Shown here one piece after another: positions 1-12,100 of a stretch of 64,000 bases of DNA (position 1 is the first letter of the stretch; each line of letters opens with the position of its first letter). The notes under the pieces are model-generated. The model was not told the DNA's origin, did no database searches, and was given only the letters and a program-made list of their open reading frames with translations. A program made the position numbers and the translations under genes. The stretch lies in the NCBI GenBank assembly GCA_943737045.1, contig CALSFV010000290.1, forward strand, positions 425,640 through 489,639, given 5' to 3'. Source of the stretch: Parapristionchus giblindavisi. Its lineage: Eukaryota; Nematoda; Chromadorea; Rhabditida; Diplogasteridae.

Positions 1-134
1 TGTGCTTTTATCATATTATTATAATAGAATGCAATAATGAGAAACCTCATAAAGTTGTTTCAATGTCAACGAAATTCGCAATATATTTGTTGAATAATCA
101 AATTAGCTTAAAACTTAAACAGCATTCATTTCAG

Positions 135-3100
135 CTCAAATAACCGTAGTCGAGGATGAGAATGGCTGCGTCAAGGGGCATTGTGGAGATGGTGAATCGT
201 ATATCACTGTTAGTTATTCTATATCCACACAGAGAAATGAGGTGTTATCCACAGCACCTGTGAAGTGTTATATTTAACACCTTTTTGTTACTTTTAACAC
301 CCAAAAAGTGTTAAATATATCACTTCACAGGTCTTATGTGCTGTGGATAACACTTATTTTTCTTTGTGTCTGCTAATGCTTGCAGGTCTCATCCAGCTCC
401 CATAATAGCCACTTTGTTCATTTTTTTTCTGGTAGTCTCTTTGTCGATAGTACCCAGCCTCTCTACCATGGCTTATTAGAGACCTCCCGATAGCTAACCT
501 TCTCCTCTCCATACGGAGTTCGAGAATGCTGTTCTTATCCATGTCTCCGCTTTGGAATCGGAGAAGTGATCGAGATAGTGTCTTGGCGAATCAGACCAGG
601 TTTTTCTTAATCAAGGAAGATGTTTGATCTCTTTGATGTTCCTCTGCCTCCCATCTCGAACGAAACATCGAGTGAATTGCTGTACCAATTTCCGAAAACC
701 CTAGTTGTTCGTTGACACCGTGCTTACATTGCGTGTTACGCACTTTTTCTCACAATCAATGCATGCATGTATGGTTGAGCAGAATTCATTAGATCACGCT
801 ATGGCGTCACAGGTACACCCGCACTACTGTACATGAACCGTTTCCGTTCCACTTCCAATTGTTTTCTTTCGCCAAAGCGGTTACAGTTGCCGTTCCTCGA
901 AGAGGGTGTAACATAGATCAGTTCAAATTCCAGATATTCTTCGTTGCCTATTTTTCACAAACAAATGTGTTGACTACTCTTTACTAAATAGGTTTCGCCG
1001 CTCTCGATTTGTCAGCGAGACCTACCTAGGGGGGGGGTCCAGGGGTCAGTGAAACCGGAACCGGAACCTGTAGCGGTACCGGACAATAGCCGCGACGGCC
1101 ACACATTTCCATGACCAGAACTGTGTCCTGAACGGTTTCCCTGAGAAGACTAGCTGGAACTTGAACGGTTCCATGTTTCATGTTGTTCGAGAAACCGTAA
1201 CTGTGACAGTTGTGGCTACACAAAACATCTGGAAGTGGAGCGGAAACGGTTCACGAACAGAAGTGGGGTGTGTGTGCCCGTGACCTGTGTTTTCTCCATT
1301 TTGTAATTCAGAACGTATCTACTCTTTCAAATGTTAAAAAAGGGGATCCACGAGATTTGCGCTTGTAGCCACGCCACGCGGATTCGATTCCCGTTTGCAA
1401 TTTTCTCATATACTTGTTTTCGTGCTGAGGAATGAGAAATGATTATAATTAATCTCTCTAATATTTTTAAAACCCCCCCCCCCCCCCAGTTGATTTCGTG
1501 TCCCTAGTGGAAGTTCTATCTCATCTATAATTTCTTTTACAACACTCATCTCTAGTGAGTAGGTTCAATGATCGTTGGGTTTCACTTCTCTCTACCGTAT
1601 CTCTCCCTCTTCGTCTATGATCTCTCCCCCTCTCCCTCTAGATTCTCTTTCCTCATCCCATAAGAATAGTGCGCCAGATGCAGTATATTCTCTGACAATG
1701 AGTCTCTCATAAATTGTATAATGGACATCATTAATATTCCCTCTCAATCTTATTCTCAGTTCAATCATTTCGATCTTCAGCGCACTTTTTTCCATCCTAC
1801 TATAGGACCGGGTGTTTTATTTCCACTTCTCTCCCTCTCCCTCTCCCTCTCCCTCTCCTCCCTTCTCTCTCCCTCTCCCTCTCACGGGTGGCCTCTGTGA
1901 TATGATCTGGGCCAGAAATCAAAGAAATGTCGTTTTCTTTATTTAAATGATTTGTTATACAATAATTTCAATCTATATCCATGCATATTCTTAATAGGTA
2001 CGAGACCCGGTATCCGGTACCGTCTATTCGGACATCCGCGAGCTCTCGTGCGATCCGTTCGGCCGATGGAGAAGTACGGTCCATGACATCGCGGGAGAGG
2101 AGGTCGAAGCGAGCTGTTACTGGCCCAGTGGGTTGATTGTTTTCTTGCGCAAAGACCCCGAGCTAATTTGAAACTATCCGCTTTGGTCACACTATCTCCC
2201 TTTATTTGCATGCGAGAGAGTATTGTCAAAGCGGAGAGTAAAATTAGATAGGGGCGTTCCTTTAAACAAACATTCCATACTGAAGATCCCAGTTATGGTA
2301 TCAATCCTACACTGGATAATTTTGCCAGAGTGTTTCCAAACAATTTTGAAAAATATGTTTTCTCTAACTTTTCAGAATGCAAGAAGTGCGCGCTCCGAGA
2401 GTTGCCTTGTCCCACAGGACGGTAAGCAATTCACGATGATTTGTAATGAAGGTCTTCGTTGTTTATTTGTTTTCCTTCATAATAGGTACTGCGATATGAG
2501 CTTGTTGGCCGAGCCCGATCAAGCACAGAAGTGCTACTCTATCAAGTGTGGATCAGGATCAAGATTACTGGTATTTTTAGTCCTTTATTTAAAAGCGAAT
2601 ATATTTAATTTATCATACATTGAATAAATGTGACAACAAGTGATAAATAGATAGAGCGAATTACGTTTAGGCGAGGGGGTCGGATATATTTAAAACTCTT
2701 CGTACATTGATGGAACTGCATATTTATTGGACGTGATAATCTCACTGATTATTTTATTCAGATCCGAGACGATTCTGGAAGGGTACGCGCTGCCGCAAAG
2801 ATCGATTGTTCGCAGAATGTGAGTGTCCATTCCATTGGTATTGGGATTCCGTATACCAGTTTTGTGTGGTTCGTATCGGATAGGTAACCATCGTATAGCG
2901 ACGGAACTCCATTACTTCCATATTTCTTTTTTTTTAAATTCATGCAGTAACTGATGTATGATGGAAAAATTGAATGAAATAAATAAATCGGGATATTGCT
3001 CAGGCCAACTGGGTTCTGACCGATCTGACAACGGGCGAGGAAGTGGGCGTGGCGGGAGTCGAGGCGGCGGTGACTTGTGAATACAATCCACCACGTATGT

Positions 3101-6100
3101 TGCAGAATCTTAATGAAATTACGGAACAAAAGAAAGTTCCAGTTGATTTCTTCTTTTTTTGCGATGTCAAGGAAATAATCGATAATCCTTTCAGCCTGCC
3201 AACTATGCCCGCTTATTGCGGAGGCAAAGGTTAGGCTTTCACTTCCTTTCTGAATTATTTTATTTTTTACGAATAATGTGGAAATCAGATTGATTGATGT
3301 TAGATCATTGCTGCAATAATTGTTTTATGTTTAATATTCGTTAAAAAGAATATCCATTTTACCGTACGCATTTGCAATATTGTCTCGTACACAAAGAAAT
3401 TAATGGAGTATTGCAAGAGTGTAGTGGAGCAGCTTGATCTGGCACATTTCAAAAATTAGTCTTCTTAAATACGTCACTGACTTGAAGTTTACTTTAAGTC
3501 CACTTCAATTAAAAATGATGAGTACACTTAAAGTTTCGCAATATCAGAGTTGGGTGTGACTTTAAAGGCACACCCATATCTAATGTGAATCTCATCGCTC
3601 TTGCCGCACTCTCTCGCTTTCTTCGTCTACGAGAGAGCGTTGCCAGAGTGAAGAGTTCAGAATTAACTTGAAATTTTAAAGGAATGTCCGGGTGCCTCGC
3701 ATCGTCCGTGCTTCCCACTCACCCAGAAGGGAGGAGTGGCGGCGAAATCGTGCAGACTGATCGGATGTGAACCAGGAGATGAGATTTGGGTAATTTTTAC
3801 ATTTTTACACATTTTTTCGATCATCCAAAATAACAAATAGGGCTCTTCCACTTAATATAAATATTACCTTTACCCTGCAGAAGCAGGCTTAACAGCGCCA
3901 TTGAAGTATTATTGAGATGAGTTCACGTTTTTTTCGATCTACTGATAGAAATATAAGATTTTTTTGTTCATGCTGCGTCATCGAACATTTTGTTTTCACA
4001 TTGTCCTTTGATTGTATTTAAGGTGAAACTACAATCCGGCTGGACGCGCCCTCCCAAATTGACCATGCTCGGTTGTATGGGAGAACAGGGATGGGTCGGC
4101 AATGATGGAGAGACGCGACTGCCACTGGGTGGAGAGGCCATATGCAAGAGAGCTGGTAGGGCTTTGTTAAATTTATTTAATTTATTTAAATATTCGTTTA
4201 CATTTTAAAATTGATTTTTGATATATCACTGGTCGCGGAAATGTTGATAACGCGTCATAGTCTTGATCAAAACATACTAACTAGGACTGGACGACGAATG
4301 CGGATGTTCTCTCTCACCATTCGGCCATTTTTTTGTCAGTTTTGAAAATCATTGACATAAGTTTCGTCATACGCATCCTCGAAAGAACTTTCCTTGTAGC
4401 ACGTTTAGGAGGTCTTTTAAGCAATTAAATCTTTAAGACTTTATCCATTTTTGCACATTTTAATGAGTGTTACGAACTCTTGAAGACTTTAATCTCTCCA
4501 CTTCACTGGGCATTTAGGCATAATTCTTCTTAGAAACTCCATATAAGGCCGAGTGCCGATTATCAAGAGTAGCGAATGAGCGAGCGAGTTGAGTGACATT
4601 CCGAGTTAACATTTTCAAATGTGATGAAACGAGCTCACTTTTTTTTAAAAATTTCACTATGTATATCTCAATTTGTGGCAGTCAATAATCTATGTTACTT
4701 ACCGTGTGTGGTATTATTGATCGAAAACATGAAGATAAATATAGGTATCACTGTGCATAGTGTGTATAGCAATGCCTGAAACAGAAGAAATATTGTAAAA
4801 ATCCATAGAAATACGAATTTTGATTTTGATTTAGAGTGGCATCTCGTGATAATTTGAAAATGTCCGCTCTGGCCACACTCTCTTGCTTTCTTTTCCTGCG
4901 AGAGAGCATTACCAACGCACAAAGCAAAAATGGCCTGGGATGTGCCTTTAAAAAATAACACAATGTTAGATGCCTTACTGTTAGAGTTTCAAAGTGCCAA
5001 GATTAAGTTTTTACCTGTATCAGCGACAGAACTGTCAGTCTTGATTTTTGTGAAGATGATTCATCACGAAATGAACTGTTGCGGACGCTGGGAAGTCTGC
5101 AAAGAATAATATTAATTGTACACGACGAGCTCTCCGCTCTGTCGTTGTATACAACGAACGCGAGAGAGCATGGCCAGAGCGGACAGTTTCAAATTAGCAC
5201 GCGTGTGCCTTTAACTAAGACTAACAACCGAGGGTGTAAAAGTTTAAAAACGTGATATCTCGACTGTGACGTAATGACTAAAATGATATTGTCACCTGCT
5301 CAATCGAATCAGTGTGTGAACAATTATCGTGATTGTCAGTGTGCCATATCCGAACATATTTACTGCCATTGATATCTGACTCAGAGTGGCGTACACCTGC
5401 ACTGATTGTATTTCGATATCGATCGTGGATATCGATCGTGATTGCACTTAAAGGGAGCGTTACCTCTCTCAAAGGTCTCTTCATTGCGCACACTATTTCT
5501 CTGTTCTCTAACAACGAGAGAGCGTTGCGCGTCGAAGAGACCATTGAGAGAGGTTACGCTCCCTTTAAGTTATTGAAATCACGATCGATATCCATCGGTC
5601 GATCGATCGATAGTAGGGTGGCGAAAATGATTCTTGATTATTCGTCCACTTTAGCGGTCTAGAGTGAGTATTCACGGGAAAGGCATTTACGACCGCTCTC
5701 GAATGAGTTGTTAGAGGAGAGGTTAATGCGAATGAGTAAAAAAGTCAGACCGCTTTCTCAGCCCTCCTTTCACCAAATTTTCTTGACTCACTTCGACTCG
5801 CAAAAAAAGCGAATATGAGCAGGGTAGACCGCCACTTGGAATGAATAATCGCAAGGGGAGCGATCCACTCATTATAAGCCTCAGAAATGAATAATCATGA
5901 GTCATTTCGTCACCCTAATCGATAGTCACGATCGCAATCGATGAAAAAAATCTCATGGCATCCTAGCTGGTGTACCAACACCAAACCAGCTGATAAAGTT
6001 ATTCAGTGGCCGTATGCAAGCACCGTTTTTCTTGCATACGGCCACAGAATGAAATGAATGCAATAAAGAGTTATTGTCAAAACGTATTTCTCATTTATTA

Positions 6101-9100
6101 GATAGTATTTCCAAGATACAATCTTATCAACGGCTAAAACCTGGATTCACCTTAATTCTCGACGTATCGTACACTGCAAAGTTTTTCTTATCAAGAATCC
6201 AAATAAGGTATGGATATTTCTGAAATGTGATAGAGTTTTACGAGTTTTACGAAAGGACGAACGCATTAGCTGACATGGTCGAATGAAGACCGTTTTGCTT
6301 AGAAAAGAACGACTTTCAGAAAAGTCATTTAAAGGCACGCCTCCAGCTAATTTTTCTCCGTTCTAACAACGCTCTGCTAGATAAAGAAAGCATGATAACG
6401 TTTCCACAGTGGAGAGTTTAAAATTAGCCTTTAAAGGTGGACATTCGCGAATTTTTTCGTGAGCGAACTGTGAACACAGAAAGGTTGTAAAATTTATTCT
6501 ACCCACAGTACTCTATTTATTTTATTCTTATTCAACTTATTGATGGCTAGAAACATCAATGAACCATCTCTCCCATGCAGAAAAATACTTTTTTTGAAAA
6601 TCGAGGCAATTCGGCAATAGGTTTCGAACTTGCGACAAAGGGGCAACGAGCTTGAACGTTTAAAGCTCCGAAATGGGATAGATGAGATGTCTGCGCTAAC
6701 TTCTCGCATGTTATTTGACATTGGTGTGAGGGATTTAAAATGAACATTGGCGGAATTCCATCGTTAAAAAATAGTAATGACATTTGTAAACACGGACTTA
6801 CGTTGTGTATAATCTCGACTTGTTTCTCTTTCTCGACGCTAAACATCGAATACGTGAGCGGAACTAGCGACATGAACAGGACAGAGACGATGAAGAATGC
6901 TGGAATTGATTCGCTTATATTTTTTTGATTTTACCTCGTATGATATCCATTTATAATACAAAGAATAGCGCAAATTTGAATGAATTTTCGCATTCATAAA
7001 ATTTTGATTTTTCGGAAATCTTAATCCAAACGTACCCAATTGTGCATTATCGCTTATCTTCGCCTTCGACTTGGGCATGAGAAGAGCTTGATGCTTCGCA
7101 ATGATAAGTGACACAAACGAAGATGCGAGTGCGACTTGCATCCACATCCATGCAACCTGAACATATTTCCCTTCTGAAATAAAATCTAATAAAATACACT
7201 CTGGCAACACTCTCTCGTTGTATACAAAGAACGAGAGCATTGCCATATAAATAAGACTAGATGAGAGATATTATTTTTATTAAGAATTTTCTTCTGAAAT
7301 TTGCATTTAAAGGCATACCCAGAGCTAATTTTAGTATCCGTGTGTTTTAAATTTTGAAAATGTATGTTTTATAAGATTCCAGTATTCAGTAACTATAATC
7401 GGTTAAATACTAGGTGAAGATAAAGGTAAAGGTAAAGGTACAACCCGTTATTCAAGTCATAAGAAGTCCTGCGGGTGTTTACTGCTAGGCCAGTTAAAAT
7501 TACTAGTTATTACACCTAGGTTAAATTCTAGTAGAACAAAAGTGATGCAATTATTAAAATATACCATGAGATAGTGAAATGGCACATTGGCCCTGCATAA
7601 CAATCCTTCGCAGTATCCGCCTCCCGTTTCGGGATATAGAAATGGCGTGAAAAGGATCGTGAATAGCAGATTCTGACATAGGTACAATGTCTGAAAACAT
7701 CCAGATTCTATTTTTAAACTTAAGAATATATTGGAAATTAAATAAATAAATAAATTTTCTTTGTGAAACGGTATATGTATTCTAAATGAATAAAGTAGTA
7801 AACCTGTAAAACGATCATAAGTCCTCTGAGTAGCATCGAGTAAAATGGGCTTTGCAATAGTATCAAGTATAATCCTAACAAATTAATGACGAAAGATAGT
7901 GCTCCGATGACATGAAAACAGGCAAATGTGACCGTCTCTTCCATGATGACGCTCTACGGTTGTAGAATCACTGTATGTAATGATCCTCATAGATTGAACT
8001 TCGGTTGGAAAAGCGATTTATGGATAGAAAGCGATATATTGCGGGATGGAAGAACGTTAAAAAAAACTTCTGTCTAGGTTGATCAAATGTGCACTTTGTA
8101 AATCGAAATATGCGTGATTTCTTGTGAAAGCCATTGAGATACGAGAGAGCGGCGATTATAAGAGGTTTGATGTAAATTATATTAAGTCGAAAAGTAAAGT
8201 TAGTTAGAGTGTAAAGTTTAAAAGCTCAATTTTCTGACTCATTTGAGGATATGCAGCGAAAGCTAATCAGAGCTGTTATAGTCTTCTTACGCGAAAATGT
8301 TATCGGCAAATTACGCAAATTGGCACATTTCAAGGCAATAATAATTGTTTATTGCATGGTACGCAGTGAAGGAATCATGGTTGTCTAACCCGACATTTAT
8401 ATTCCTTCGAGACAAACTCAATTTCTAGTTTTATTTTATGCGGAACGTGTCGCAGCATATTAGCAGGAGAAACATTATATGATTACGAAAATAAAGTGAT
8501 AAACTCATAAACTATCCACATAGACTATAGACTAGGGGCCACAATGTGGATAGCCGATTTTCGCTGAGAAAGTGGAAATTATGTTCATTCGATGTGTCAT
8601 GTCCCCAATAAGACGATACTTTTTGCCGTTTGTCGATATCTTGTCTCTGAGGCGAGATACAGCTCGAAAACCACGCGCGCAACGCACTGTTGGAAAGGCA
8701 GGAAAAGTGAGATGAGAGTGTGAGGGGGCGGAGTCTTGTCTCTCTCCTCTCCCCCTTCATTCGCGGTTTCTCCTTTCTCTTTCCAATCTCGGCCGTTTCT
8801 CCTGATTCTTTTTGTAATTTGCATTGCTCTCTTGAGTGACCATGTGTAATATATTTCTTTTAAAAAATCGATAATGTGCAATGACAGTAGAAGCAAAGAA
8901 AACGACAGTTTATCAGAGGAAAAGACTGTTTCTCAGCCAACAAGCACTTGTAAAATAGAGTACAACTTCGGAAACAAGCGAATGGAGTAATAATTAACAA
9001 ACATAATAATTAACGATTGATAGTTTGGAAGAAATCGATTGATTATCGATTAGTAGATCATCAACCAAGAGTCTTCAGGATAGCCGTACGCTACTTGCCC

Positions 9101-12100
9101 TTTCGCTTCTTTGCCTTCTTAGGATCCAGAATGGCCGAGTCGTCAAAGAGATGCACCTAAATTTAATAACTCAGTCAAAGATCAGAGATTAAAGATCAAA
9201 GATCAAAGGTTAAATATCAAAGATCACGTTAAAGGTGGTGTCCCACGAATATTTTCGTGAACAAACTGTGAATACAAAAAGGTAGCAAAAGTTATTCTAC
9301 GTACAGTACACTATATATTTTGTGCTGATTTAGTCTATTGATCGCTAGAAACATTAATGAACCATCAGGCCCGGTTCAGGGAAGGGCGCGCTTTTTGAAA
9401 ATTGAGGAAATTCGGCAATAGGTTTCGAACTTGCGTCAAACGGGTAACGAGTCTGTACGTTTACCACTGCGCTATGGGATAGATGAGAGGCTGTGCTAAC
9501 TCTTCGCATATCACTTTGCATTCGCATAAGAGGGGTGTAGTGATTTATCTGAACATTCGCGGGCCACCATCTTTAATACCTCCTGCTATTCTTCATACTC
9601 CAATTGTAGAAAAAAAGAAAAAAACTTCAACGCGGCCAGTTTCACTACGTATGCATTCTAAATCGATTAATCGATAGTAAATCAATCAATAAACAGTGAG
9701 GATCAAACAATGATGTTGATCAATAATCAGTGGAACTAAACAGTAATCGATAATCAATAACACACATTTCTGCTTCCTTAACCACTCACTTGACCCCCTA
9801 TTTTACATTGTCGATTGACATTTTCATATCGTACGATAAACAAATTTCGCCCCATTTTACAAACTATTTGTGAAAAGAACAAACAGTTTGTAAAAATTTG
9901 TTGTTTTTACAAACTCGTCACAATATTCGCTCCTTGTGGGGTGGATGATTTTTTTATTGCTTGTTTTTGCTATATGATGGCATTTCAATCAAATTCCAAT
10001 CATAAAATAATGAAAACAATTTGCGTTGACGCTTCAAACATTTTTTTCGTTTCTGGAAAAGTCAGTCCGCGATCGAACAACAAAACTACAAACTATAATT
10101 TCATTGTTTCCAGCTCTTTGGCTCTGTTTCTTGTTTTCTCCGTTGCTTGCTGTTCATCTGCTTTTAATTTCGTTATTTTTGTTTCTAAATGGGTTGTACA
10201 CAATTACTTTCAGGTCCAATAACGTCGGTCACTCTCGGAATAGGAAGATCAAAGCGGAATAAGGGCCACTTCGGCAGTTAACATATCAGAGAAGTTTTAT
10301 TCAATTTTTTTCTATTCCCCTTCTCGCTTTTTTTCTTATTTCACTTCAGTATATCGTAGAATGTAAAGTACTGAACTCATGATACTTTGTGTTTCCGTTT
10401 AGGTACAGTGGAGGATGACAATGGAGGATGTCAATGGATGAAGTCGCCCAGCTCCGTCGAGGCCGTCGAAGCCTCTTTCGTCGTCGAGGTTGGTATCAAT
10501 CCGTAATATGCTATCTCTGTTTTGTTGCTTATACGTGTGCGCTCATGTGAAGGGTGACTGTCTTTAACGGGCATAGGTACCTTCCGTTCGGGATTTGTTT
10601 TGCGAATTGTACAAATAAGTAGTTGAAAATTATGTAAAACCCATGAAATACTACACTAAGTGGGCCATCTTGTGGTTTTAATTGTTTTATGTGACGAAGT
10701 TATACGTAGACTTGCTTAAGTAATGTATCTCTTAATTAATCATAATGTGACTAATACTATATTTTTAGGATGTGTGCGAAAACGTGTCTGCTCGACTTTG
10801 AAGTTGTCTTCCTCGACCACACTAACAAGGTACGGTGCATCATTGGCTATGCTATAGGTTAAATTACGAATTATGGCTTATTAATACTGTTTTTTCGACT
10901 AACCATGCAAGATTCGTTTGCGCTTGCGCTGCCAAAGAATCACTTGCTCGAGGTTAATGAGTGTACTTCTCATTTCATAATCAATCAATAATATAAGAAT
11001 AATTTGCAGAATATCTCGGAAACCCTCTCGGATTCGGAATGGGCGTCTAATGCCCCATATCTCCTCATTCTTGTAATAACTGAATAAAGAGTTACACCTA
11101 ATGACTAGTTCATGGCACAACACATCTGAAAAAATACCGAGATCGTGAAAAAATAATATTTTTTTAATCAACAAACATTAAAATATACAACATATTTCAA
11201 AACTAAACAATATAACTAAACAATAAGTACGGTAAGATCTAGTCAAGGAACGTTCCCAGCGTCCAGTCCTTTTCGTGTTCCAGTGACGACAAGACTAGAA
11301 TGTTATCCTTATGATGTCTCGATGATCGGCGCCAGGGCTGGGATTTTGTGTTTTGTGTTTTGTGTTTTTTTGTGTTTTTCATGGTTTTGGGCACAAAAAT
11401 TTTTGTGTTAAAATTTTGTGTAAAAATGACACAAAATAACACAAAAAATTTGTATCAATTTTCCGATTTTCATGAAGAAAATCGATGACATTTTTCGAAA
11501 CGTATGATATAATTTTATCAGCAACATTGTAGATTTTGCAATAATGGGACGATTTTGATCTAAAATTTCGTATTATCGATAATTCGAAGCTTGCTATCTC
11601 CATTTTCGTTCAGCAAAAGACCAAACTCGTGGTTTCTGAGTCGTAGTTCTGTTTTGAATTGCTATTGCATGTTGTTTTGCTCATATGAAAGTTCTATATC
11701 GAAAAATACCCATTTATTAGCTATAGATCTAGTGGAAAATTTTTTTGTGTTTTTTTGTGTTTTGTGTACACAAAAAAATATTTTTGTGTTTTTTGTGTAC
11801 ACAAAATTTTTGTGTCAAGAAAACGTTTTGTGTCCCAGCCCTGATCGGCGCCTATCACTGCAGGAGCTGGTCACGGATCTGCAGAACATCTCATGTAAAA
11901 TATCACTTGTCCAAAGATTTAGAAGATAAACGTAATCACTATTTATTCCAAAGCATTGAAATATATAAACAATCATTACTACAGTATTGTTACCTAATAA
12001 AATATTAACTACGTCGCTCAGATTAGAACACAGCTACAGTGGTATAACCAGCATCTACAGTGGTACTCATCCTTCCATAATTACAGTATCTTTACTACCG

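Noticed and set aside
1939..2229. 96-aa minus-strand reading frame
   Set aside because: It is the shadow of the plus-strand exon 1998-2127, which carries the Cys/Trp module, plus a MITE.
9404..9482. Functional tRNA gene on the minus strand
   Set aside because: A and B boxes are present, but no clear acceptor stem pairing or anticodon arm was found, and it recurs inside a repeated element.
9815..10262. Two overlapping hydrophobic reading frames in the palindrome arm, repeated in reverse at 13236-13557
   Set aside because: They recur only because the arms are copies. No start context, splice pattern or family resemblance supports them.
11379..11929. Reading frames of 60-110 aa inside the 511-bp hAT copies
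   Set aside because: Too short for a transposase and made of TTTTGTG repeats; the elements are non-autonomous.
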